DNA of 64,000 bases. Source: Roseateles sp. (lineage in GTDB: Bacteria; Pseudomonadota; Gammaproteobacteria; Burkholderiales; Burkholderiaceae_C). The translations under genes and the position numbers were made by a program. The notes beneath the pieces are model-generated. The model worked only from the letters and a program-made list of their open reading frames with translations. It ran no database searches and was not told the origin of the DNA. The stretch covers positions 1 to 64,000 of the forward strand of contig JAFALK010000006.1 of assembly GCA_019234295.1 (NCBI GenBank), written 5' to 3'. Shown here in pieces: positions 45,875 through 52,829 of this stretch (its first letter is position 1; every line of letters begins with the position of its first letter).

Positions 45875-46136
45875 GCCGACGGAAGGCGTCCAGAGCCTGG
45901 CATATTTTCGCGAGCGCGCCAGTCTGCCCGAGCGGCCGCTGAGCGAGGGCATCAAGGGCTTTCGATAGACGTCGTTCAAGCCGTGCCGGGAGATCTAGCG
46001 GATGATCTATCAGGTGATCGACCAGGTGATCGACCAGGTGATGGAGCGTCGCGTGGTCATCTACCTGATCGCGGACGGGCGCAGGGGTATTGAGGCGCTC
46101 ACGGCGAGGCGACTGCGTGGGGCCTACATTCATTGA
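45789..46136 (+). pseudogene. Degraded RelE/ParE-type toxin
   Basis: In one continuous frame the DNA reads like a ParE-type toxin: GAEQALESLHAYVAVFDSTAKAD, then GIKGFR, TSFKPCREI, RMIYQVI, RRVVIYLIADGRRGIEALTARRLRG. In-frame TAG stops interrupt it at 45966-45968 and 45996-45998, and the N-terminal start is missing because of the join with the Phd frame. Both stops could be CAG-to-TAG changes (inference). A 12-base duplication sits in the same gene at 46011-46043. No functional toxin can be made from it as read here. Confidence 0.8.
46011..46043 (+). repeat. 12-base tandem repeat in the toxin remnant
   Basis: CAGGTGATCGAC occurs twice in a row (46011-46022 and 46023-46034), followed by a partial third copy. 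It would add four residues (QVID) per copy inside the conserved toxin core, another sign of decay. Confidence 0.85.
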
Positions 46137-46157
46137 CGAGAGTGATACCGTTCGTTC

Positions 46158-46697
46158 ATGAAGACAGCCCTCCTCATCATCGACGTCCAGCACGCTCTCA
46201 GCCACGGCGAATACGCGGCCTTCGAGGCCGATCGCGTGATCGTGCGGATCAACGAAGTCGCAGCCCGCGTGCGAGCGGCTGGCGCACCAGTCATCGTCAT
46301 CCAGCATGAGGCGGCGGGTGGCGCGCTGGCCCACGGCACGTCAGGCTGGCAGCTGTCCCGCGGCCTGAAGGTCGAGCCCGGCGACGTGCTGTTGCGCAAG
46401 ATGGCCACCGATTCCTTCCATGGGACCGAGTTGCAGGCGGTGCTGCAGGAGCGCGGCGTGACGGAGTTGATCGTCTGCGGTTTCCAGAGCGAGTTCTGCG
46501 TGGACACGACCACTCGCCGCGCGCTGGCGCTCGGCTATTCGGTCACCTTGGTCGCCGACGGGCATTCGACGCTGGACAACGGTGTGCTCAGCGCGGCGCT
46601 GATCTCAGCGCACCATAACGAGACGCTGGCCAACATCACGAGCTTCGGCCCGCGCGCCGTGGCCGTGCCAGCGGCGCAGATACGCGTCGAGCGCTGA
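46158..46697 (+). CDS. Cysteine hydrolase, isochorismatase family
   Basis: The 179-residue protein has the isochorismatase-like fold with its catalytic triad visible: Asp in LLIIDVQHAL, Lys in LLRKMATDSFHGT, and Cys in CGFQSEFCVDTTTRRAL. Typical reactions are hydrolysis of isochorismate, nicotinamide or small amides; the substrate here is unknown. The following VOC protein begins 10 bases after its stop codon. Confidence 0.93.
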   Translation: MKTALLIIDVQHALSHGEYAAFEADRVIVRINEVAARVRAAGAPVIVIQHEAAGGALAHGTSGWQLSRGLKVEPGDVLLRKMATDSFHGTELQAVLQERGVTELIVCGFQSEFCVDTTTRRALALGYSVTLVADGHSTLDNGVLSAALISAHHNETLANITSFGPRAVAVPAAQIRVER

Positions 46698-46707
46698 GGG
46701 CAGAGCC

Positions 46708-47463
46708 ATGGCGGCCGCCGTTGTCTTTGTCGCTGACGTTGAGCGCGTGTCTGCCTTCTACGAGGCGGTGGCCGGGATGGTGCGCATCGCCGCAGATGCC
46801 GGCTATGTGCTGCTCGAATCGGCCGACCTGCAGCTGACCGTCCACGCACTGCGTGGCGACCTGGCCGTAGCTGAGTGCCCGACGCGCGAGGAAGGCCACA
46901 TCAAGCTCTGCCTGACCGTGCCCGATCTCGCCCTCGCGCGCGGGCATGCCACCGCGCACGGCGGCCAGGTCTGGCCGCCCGAGCGTGAATGGGAGTTGCG
47001 CGGGCTGCGCAACTTCAGGGCCTGCGATGGCCGCGACCCCGAGGGAAATGTGTTCCAGCTGCGCCAGCCGCTGCTGGATGCGCCGGCTCGGCTCCTGGCC
47101 GTGCACCCGGTGCTTGCGGCGCGCGATGTGATGGAGTCGGTGCGGTTTTTCGAGCAACTGGGCTTTGCCTTGGCTTTCATTGATGACGCCGGGAGTCCGC
47201 GTTACGCGGCGTTGCGCCGTGACGGCGCGGAACTGCACTTGCAATGGGCTGATGCTGGCCAATGGGTGCCGGGGCTGGACCGGCCCGTCTACCGCTTCCT
47301 GGTCGACGATGTCGACGGCCTGCACCAGGCCCTGGCCGGCTTCATCTCGCAGGCACACACCGGTAGCCCTTGGGCCCGGCCGGCCGAGACCCCCTGGGGC
47401 ACGCGTGAGTTCCATGTGCGCGATCCGGCGGGTAATGGCCTGCAGTTCTATCGACCGCTCTGA
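46708..47463 (+). CDS. Two-domain VOC (glyoxalase-like) protein
   Basis: The 251-residue protein has two vicinal oxygen chelate domains, residues about 1-118 and 124-250. Each starts with a short strand (VVFVADVERVSAFYEAVAG and VLAARDVMESVRFFEQLGF) and ends with a pattern such as CDGRDPEGNVFQLRQP or VRDPAGNGLQFYRP. The second copy looks like the more regular metal-binding domain. Members isomerise, cleave or bind small substrates, including antibiotics; a specific role cannot be given. It follows the isochorismatase-like gene closely, suggesting shared transcription. Confidence 0.87.
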   Translation: MAAAVVFVADVERVSAFYEAVAGMVRIAADAGYVLLESADLQLTVHALRGDLAVAECPTREEGHIKLCLTVPDLALARGHATAHGGQVWPPEREWELRGLRNFRACDGRDPEGNVFQLRQPLLDAPARLLAVHPVLAARDVMESVRFFEQLGFALAFIDDAGSPRYAALRRDGAELHLQWADAGQWVPGLDRPVYRFLVDDVDGLHQALAGFISQAHTGSPWARPAETPWGTREFHVRDPAGNGLQFYRPL

Positions 47464-47556
47464 AACGGTACAGTCCGGGCGGGTTTCGGCAGGTTTCGGC
47501 GGTGCGAAGTGCGGTGATCAGTGCCAGCATGCGCGCTTCGAACCGGAGGGAAGGCC

Positions 47557-47949
47557 ATGGGCTTCGACCGGAAGTACCTGTTGTTCTCGCTGGGCTACGT
47601 CGCCGTCGGCATGGGGCTGGGTGTCTACATGGGCGCATCGAAGAACCATGGGCAACTCGTCCCTCACACGCACATCCTGCTGCTGGTGGGCTTCGTGGAG
47701 TCCTTCATCTACGGCCTGATCCACAAGCTGTGGCTGCAGGCACCGGGGCGCGGGCTGGCGAATGCGCAGTTCGTGCTGCATGAGGCGAGCGCGGTGGTGA
47801 TGATCGTCGGCCTCTTCGCGCTCTTCGGGGGACTGGTCCCGGAAGGGGCCATGGGGCCGGTCCTGGGCATCGCCTCCGTTGCCGTGCTGCTGGCGGCGCT
47901 ATGGATGATCGCGCTGGTGTTGAAGTTCCCCGCCAAGGCGAACGCCTAG
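47557..47949 (+). CDS. Small membrane protein with conserved His, heme-oxidase-like look
   Basis: The 130-residue protein has four predicted membrane helices. The second holds two histidines and a polar residue in HTHILLLVGFVESFIYGLIHKLW; another His follows in FVLHEASAVVMIVG. The pattern reminds me of subunit-I-like helices of heme-copper oxidases, but this is far from certain and the protein is too short to be one. GGAGGGAAGG lies before the ATG at 47557. It has no clear partner in the neighbourhood. Confidence 0.65.
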   Translation: MGFDRKYLLFSLGYVAVGMGLGVYMGASKNHGQLVPHTHILLLVGFVESFIYGLIHKLWLQAPGRGLANAQFVLHEASAVVMIVGLFALFGGLVPEGAMGPVLGIASVAVLLAALWMIALVLKFPAKANA

Positions 47950-48016
47950 GAATCGCTCGTATTGCGCCGCACCATGGCATGGGCGACATTAGCGCCCGAA
48001 CCAGGTGGAGGGCAAG

Positions 48017-49102
48017 ATGAGCGACGGCTTGGAAGTTCCGGGCGAGGTGCTGGCGGCGGCGGTGTTGGCCCAGGCCGCGAGCGAGGGCGGGCGCCAAGAC
48101 GTGCATGACGCGGCGCACGGATGCGCCAATTGCGGTGCGGCGCTGCGCGGCCGCTTCTGCGCCCAATGCGGCCAGGCCGCCCATGTGCACCGCTCGCTGC
48201 TGCACATGTTCGAAGAGCTGCTGCACGGCATTTTCCATTTCGAGACCAAGGCCTGGCGCACCCTGCCGCTGCTGATGTTCCGCCCCGGGCGGATCACTCG
48301 CGAGTACATCGACGGCAAGCGCGTGCGCTATGTGGGGCCGCTGCCGCTCTTCCTGTTCATGATGTTCGCGATGTTCATGACGTTCTCGTTGACGAGCGGG
48401 CATGAAGGCAGCGCGGGCGCCGTGAAGATCTCGCAGGACGGCAAGACCGAGAACCTGACGGCCGCTCAGGCGCTCGAGCGCTTGCAGGCCGAGCTCAAGG
48501 CGCTGCCGCCCGAGGCGGCGCGAAGCCCGACCCAGGCCGAGAGGGCCGAGGAGCTGGAGACGCAAATCAGCGCGCTCAAGTGGATGCCCGGGGTGGCCAA
48601 GGACGAAGGCGAGGGGGAAAAGCCGGTGAGCGCCGCGAAGATCCACGAGCAGCTGACCAAGCTCTCGTCGTCCTTGGCCACGCCCGGGATCGAGCAGAAG
48701 ATCCTGCACGCTGCCAACAACAAGGAGCTGGCCCTCTACAAGATCAAGAACGGTGCGGCCAAATTCGCGATCCTGCTGGTACCGATAACGCTGCCTTTCC
48801 TGTGGCTGCTGTTCGCCTTGCGCCGTCGATACAAGATGTTCGACCACGCGGTGTTCTCGTTCTATTCGCTGTCGGCCATGGCCCTGCTGATGAGCGTGCT
48901 GGCCATCTTGGGCACATGGAAGCTTGGCGGCGCAGTGGGCCTGCTGGCCATCGTTGCGCCGCCCCTGCACATGTACAAGCAACTGCGCGGCACTTACGAG
49001 CTGTCGCGCTTCGCGGCCCTGTGGCGCACGGCGGCCCTGCTCTTTTATGCGCTGATCGCGCTGCTGGCCTATTTCATCTTCGTTGTCGTGGTGAGCATGT
49101 GA
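48017..49102 (+). CDS. DUF3667 membrane protein with zinc ribbon
   Basis: The 361-residue protein starts with a zinc ribbon: CANCGAALRGRFCAQCGQ, two Cys pairs. It continues with the DUF3667 pattern (LLHGIFHFETKAWRTLPLLMFRPGRITREYIDGKRVRYVGPLPLFLFMMFAMFM). About five membrane helices follow. Between the first and later helices is a 130-residue, charged, coiled-coil-like stretch rich in Glu, Ala and Lys. Function is unknown. The ATG at 48017 has GGAGGGCAAG before it; the gene is two bases from the DUF1801 gene. Confidence 0.83.
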   Translation: MSDGLEVPGEVLAAAVLAQAASEGGRQDVHDAAHGCANCGAALRGRFCAQCGQAAHVHRSLLHMFEELLHGIFHFETKAWRTLPLLMFRPGRITREYIDGKRVRYVGPLPLFLFMMFAMFMTFSLTSGHEGSAGAVKISQDGKTENLTAAQALERLQAELKALPPEAARSPTQAERAEELETQISALKWMPGVAKDEGEGEKPVSAAKIHEQLTKLSSSLATPGIEQKILHAANNKELALYKIKNGAAKFAILLVPITLPFLWLLFALRRRYKMFDHAVFSFYSLSAMALLMSVLAILGTWKLGGAVGLLAIVAPPLHMYKQLRGTYELSRFAALWRTAALLFYALIALLAYFIFVVVVSM

Positions 49103-49104
49103 GC

Positions 49105-49527
49105 ATGAAGAAGAGCAGCGAAGCGCCGGATCAGCCGCCCGGCGTCCTCATCGACCAGCGCATCGCCGAGCTGGGCGGCTGGCGCGGGCAGGCGCTGGCG
49201 CGCATGCGCGCCCTGATCCACGAGGCCGATCCCGAGGTGGTCGAGGCCTGGAAATGGGCCGTGCCCGTGTGGGAGCACGGCGGTGGCCTGTGCACCGGCG
49301 AGGCCTACAAGGACAAGATCAAGCTGACCTTCCACAAAGGCGCTTCGCTGCCCGACCCCAACAAGCTCTTCAACTCAAGCCTCGTAGGCAATGTGCGGCG
49401 CGCGCTCGACATCTTCGAGGGCGTGGAGGTCGACGCGGCCGCATTCAAGGCGCTGATCCGCGCTGCGGTGGAGCTCAACGCCACGAAAGCCAAGCCTCGC
49501 AAGCCCGGCAAGGGCCCGCAGCCCTGA
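49105..49527 (+). CDS. DUF1801 (YdhG-type) domain protein
   Basis: The 140-residue protein has the DUF1801/YdhG features: IDQRIAELGGWRGQALARMRALIHEADPEVVEAWKWAVPVWEHGG, then CTGEAYKDKIKLTFHKGASLPDP and the LNATKAKP end. These small proteins have an iron-sulfur-cluster-frataxin-like fold and no settled role. The ATG at 49105 lies right after the DUF3667 stop codon, so the two genes are probably co-transcribed. It converges with the S10 peptidase gene on the other strand. Confidence 0.86.
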   Translation: MKKSSEAPDQPPGVLIDQRIAELGGWRGQALARMRALIHEADPEVVEAWKWAVPVWEHGGGLCTGEAYKDKIKLTFHKGASLPDPNKLFNSSLVGNVRRALDIFEGVEVDAAAFKALIRAAVELNATKAKPRKPGKGPQP

Positions 49528-49533
49528 CCGGCT

Positions 49534-51039
49534 TCAGGGCGCATACATCGCCTTCGCATCGGCCTTGAACGCCGCCGCGCTGGCGGGCCGGCTGTAGAAC
49601 ATGTGGCCGCCGGCATAGGTGGCAAGCCGAATCTTGGCCTGGCCGCCGAAGCGCGGCAGCTGGTCGATCACGAGGCGCGAGGTGAAGAAGGGGCAGGCCA
49701 GGTCGTTCCAGCCATGGGCGATCAGCACGGTCATCTTCGGATCGGTGGCCATGGCTTGTCGCAGCTCGCTGACGGGCTTGTCGCTGAGGTTCTCGACGCG
49801 GTCCCAGGCGCTGCCGACGGCTTCGGACAGCGCCTCGTAGTGGGCATCGGTTTTCCAGCCCACCTCGCGCTGGATGAAGTCCACCATTGCCGTCGTGGCT
49901 GGAGCCAGCACGCCGTTGATCAGCGGGTCGGACGAACGCTGGCTGAAGGACTCCGGGAAGGGGTCGAAGGCGGTCAGGCTGGAGTCGTACCAGCTGCCAA
50001 TTTTGCGCTCGGCGCGATGGGCTTCGCGCAGATACGTGGCCGCGTCCACGCGGCCGTCGAGCCGCTCGACCAGAGCCGGATCGAGGCCGGTGTACTCGGC
50101 GACTTGCTTGACGATGCGCTGCACGGCGGCGGCATCGGCGCGGCCGGCCAGGAAGTCGACCACGAACTGCGTGCGCACATAACGTTCCACCTCGGCGACA
50201 TGGTCGGCCGTCAGCGTGCCTCTGCGCTCGAAGTTGCCGGCTGCCATGGTGGGCAGGTTGATCATCCAGGGCAGAGGCGAGAGGGCCGTGCCGTCGCCGA
50301 TGGCGGCGGGGTCCAGGTAGGGCGAGACCATGACCACCCCGGACACGCCCACGCCCATGTGCGTCTGCAGGTTCAGCGCCAGGCGCGGTGCGCGGTAGCC
50401 GCCATAGCTTTCGCCCATTAAGTACTTGGGCGAACGCAGACGGTTGTTCTTGACGAGCCAGTCATAGACCACATGCGCGAGGTAGCGGATATCGGCCTCG
50501 GCGTTGAAGAACTCCTTCTTGCTCTCGGCCTCGTCGGTCAACGAGCGCGAGTAGCCGGTGCCGACGGGGTCGATGAAGACAAGGTCTGTCATGTCCAGCC
50601 AGGTGTCGGGGTTGTCGCCGATCTTCAGTTCCGAGGGCACGTCCCCGCGGTCGCCGAACTGCACGCGACGCGGGCCCACGGCACCCATGTTGAGCCACAC
50701 CGAGGACGCACCCGGTCCGCCGTTGAAGGCGAAGGTCACGGGCCGTGCCGGATTGCCGCCCGGCAGGGTGTAGGCCGTGAAGACGACCTCGGCGATCTTC
50801 TTGCCCTTGGCGTTGTAGACGGGGATCTTGCCGACCGTGGCCTGGTAGTTCAGCGGCTTGCCGGCGAGCGTGATGCTCTGCGAGACGCTGCGGTCCTCCG
50901 GCAAGGGCGCGAGCATGTCGGCATTGGCACTTGCAGCCGGCTTGGGCGGCTCGGCCTTCTTGTCGTCGGCCCAGGTGGGCGAGAAAACAAGAATGAGGGC
51001 ACCGGCAAGTCCGGCAATCAGGATGCGGCGCAAAAGCAT
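49534..51039 (-). CDS. Serine carboxypeptidase-like S10 family peptidase, exported
   Basis: The 501-residue protein has a signal peptide (about 1-24, ending TWADD) and S10 peptidase motifs. The FNGGPGASSVWLNMGAVGPRR segment forms the oxyanion hole, GESYGGYRAPRLA holds the nucleophile Ser, DLACPFFTS holds the Asp, and the GGHMFYSRPAS segment holds the His. Bacterial S10 proteins are less common than plant ones and act on C-terminal residues of peptides or as acyltransferases; the substrate here is unknown. The start at 51039 fits the signal peptide. It is convergent with the DUF1801 gene. Confidence 0.92.
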   Translation of the reverse strand: MLLRRILIAGLAGALILVFSPTWADDKKAEPPKPAASANADMLAPLPEDRSVSQSITLAGKPLNYQATVGKIPVYNAKGKKIAEVVFTAYTLPGGNPARPVTFAFNGGPGASSVWLNMGAVGPRRVQFGDRGDVPSELKIGDNPDTWLDMTDLVFIDPVGTGYSRSLTDEAESKKEFFNAEADIRYLAHVVYDWLVKNNRLRSPKYLMGESYGGYRAPRLALNLQTHMGVGVSGVVMVSPYLDPAAIGDGTALSPLPWMINLPTMAAGNFERRGTLTADHVAEVERYVRTQFVVDFLAGRADAAAVQRIVKQVAEYTGLDPALVERLDGRVDAATYLREAHRAERKIGSWYDSSLTAFDPFPESFSQRSSDPLINGVLAPATTAMVDFIQREVGWKTDAHYEALSEAVGSAWDRVENLSDKPVSELRQAMATDPKMTVLIAHGWNDLACPFFTSRLVIDQLPRFGGQAKIRLATYAGGHMFYSRPASAAAFKADAKAMYAP

Positions 51040-51098
51040 GGGGGTCTCCCTTGAGGTGGCCGCAGTGTAGGGAGGCCGGCGCGCTGGCGCGCCGAGGT

Positions 51099-51965
51099 TT
51101 ACCCGGCCTCGTCGAGCCAGGCGCACGAGGCCTCTTCCCATTGGTCGAGGTCGTCGATGCCGATCTGCAGCCAGTCGAGCGCGCGGGCATGGTGGGCGGC
51201 CCAATCTGCATCGTCGTCCAGGCCTTCGTGGCGGCGCATCAGGTGCTCGGCAAGTAGGCCCAGCGCCACCAGGGTCTGGACTTCGGGCTCTACGTCGGAC
51301 GCGCCCAGCACGCTGAAGTCGTGGTGCAAGCGCACCGCGGCCATCAGCTCGGGAGGCATGTTCCACACGCGGGCCACCAGGGCGCCGACCACGGCATGGT
51401 CAGTCCGGTGGTTGGCGTTCTCGGTGGCGATGAAGGGGCGGTCGATGCGTGCCTCGGCCTCGACCAGAGTGGCGCCATAGCCTCGCACGCTCTGCAGCAA
51501 CACCGGGATGCCCACGTGCAGAAAGAGGCCGTACAGATGCGCGACGTCCCGGGACATGCCGGCCAGCTGCTCGGCCAGAAAACGGCAGGCCGCGGCGCGC
51601 TTGGCCGCGCGCTGCCAGAAGCGCTGCAGGCGCGGGTGGGTCACGGGGATGGCGTTGGAGGCCAGGAAGCTCGTCATCAGCAGGGCGCTCTCGGTCAGGC
51701 CCAGGCGCGTCATGGCTTGGCCCACGGTGGAGCAAGGCGGACCGAGCGGTCGATAAAGCGGGCCGTTGGCCGTACGGAGCAGGGTGGCCGACATCGCCAC
51801 GTCGTCGGCCGCGATGCGGGCGACGGCGGTCAAGTCCGGTTCAGGCCTGTTCATGGCGTCCTGGAGCAGCGCCAGGGCCTCGGGGCAGGGTGGGATCTTG
51901 ATCTGCTTGAGGCTCCCGCTCTTGCGCGAGTTGTCAACTTCTTGGCGGATTGCTGAGGCTTTCAT
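51099..51965 (-). CDS. HDOD domain protein
   Basis: The 288-residue protein is an HDOD domain (about 25-240). It has the start KQIKIPPCPEALALLQDAMNRPEPDLTAVARIAADDVAMSATLLRTAN and the HD-like LHVGIPVLL and DHAVVGALVARVWNMP segments. HDOD proteins usually regulate signalling, often with c-di-GMP or chemotaxis components; no partner is fused here. It is divergent from LapG and lies close to the LapD gene, which fits a signalling neighbourhood but proves nothing. The start at 51965 was chosen for the domain boundary. Confidence 0.88.
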   Translation of the reverse strand: MKASAIRQEVDNSRKSGSLKQIKIPPCPEALALLQDAMNRPEPDLTAVARIAADDVAMSATLLRTANGPLYRPLGPPCSTVGQAMTRLGLTESALLMTSFLASNAIPVTHPRLQRFWQRAAKRAAACRFLAEQLAGMSRDVAHLYGLFLHVGIPVLLQSVRGYGATLVEAEARIDRPFIATENANHRTDHAVVGALVARVWNMPPELMAAVRLHHDFSVLGASDVEPEVQTLVALGLLAEHLMRRHEGLDDDADWAAHHARALDWLQIGIDDLDQWEEASCAWLDEAG

Positions 51966-52111
51966 CGTTCGGTGCGCGCATGCCACGGAAGAAGCCCGTC
52001 AGTGCGGGCCCCTCCCTGTAAAGTGCGTTGGATTATCGACACGGGGCGGCGTGCCATAGGAATACCGCCCATGGCGAAGTGCAATTACTCCTCGGTCCGC
52101 CGCTCCGGTCC

Positions 52112-52774
52112 ATGGCCTTTTCCCAACGCAGCAGTTTCAGACTCCTGCGCACGCTGGCGTTCGCGCTGGCGCTTGCGTCGGCGTGCATGGGTGCGCCCGC
52201 GCTGGACTCGGCTCGGTTCTTGGAATCCGCAGAGAAGCGCGGCCCGCACACGGTCGCCGAAGCGCGGGCCGTGCTCAAGCTGATCGAGCGCGCCTCCACG
52301 CAGGACGAGCTGGTACGCCTCATCCTGGTCAACGACTTCTTCGATCAGCACATCCGCTACGCCGAGGACATCGACGTGTGGGGCGTGCTCGACTACTGGG
52401 CAAGCCCGCTGGAGGCCTTGCAAAAGGGCGCCGGCGACTGTGAGGACTACGCCATTGCCAAGTACTTCACCCTGGCCTCGGCCGGCGTGCCCATCGCCAA
52501 GCTGCGCATGGTCTATGTGCGCGCGATGGTGGACGGCAAGTCCTTGGCCCACATGGTGTTGGCCTACTATGCGCAACCGGGCGCCGAGCCGCTGATTCTG
52601 GACAATCTCATTACCGAGGTGAAGCCAGCGTCCCAGCGGCCCGATCTCACGCCGCAGTTCAGTTTCAACAGCGAAGGCCTCTGGAACGGCCAGGGCGCGC
52701 CGTGGGGCAACCCGGCGTCGCGCATTTCGCAATGGCGCGACGTGCTGATGAAGGTGAAGGACGAGGGGTTCTGA
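52112..52774 (+). CDS. lapG: LapG-like periplasmic cysteine protease
   Basis: The 220-residue protein is a bacterial transglutaminase-like cysteine peptidase (BTLCP) of the LapG type. The catalytic triad is Cys110 (in GAGDCEDYAIAKYF), His147 (AHMVLAY) and Asp164 (LILDNL). Spacing of 37 and 17 residues is close to that of Pseudomonas LapG. A hydrophobic segment near residues 12-28 (LLRTLAFALALASACMG) serves for export. LapG cuts a surface adhesin (LapA) when c-di-GMP falls, releasing cells from a biofilm. The LapD gene lies 55 bases downstream. No LapA adhesin is in this window. Confidence 0.9.
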   Translation: MAFSQRSSFRLLRTLAFALALASACMGAPALDSARFLESAEKRGPHTVAEARAVLKLIERASTQDELVRLILVNDFFDQHIRYAEDIDVWGVLDYWASPLEALQKGAGDCEDYAIAKYFTLASAGVPIAKLRMVYVRAMVDGKSLAHMVLAYYAQPGAEPLILDNLITEVKPASQRPDLTPQFSFNSEGLWNGQGAPWGNPASRISQWRDVLMKVKDEGF

Positions 52775-52829
52775 TGAAGACCGAAGATTTCGACAAGTCG
52801 CGAGATAGATATTCCGAAGGAGGACGGAC

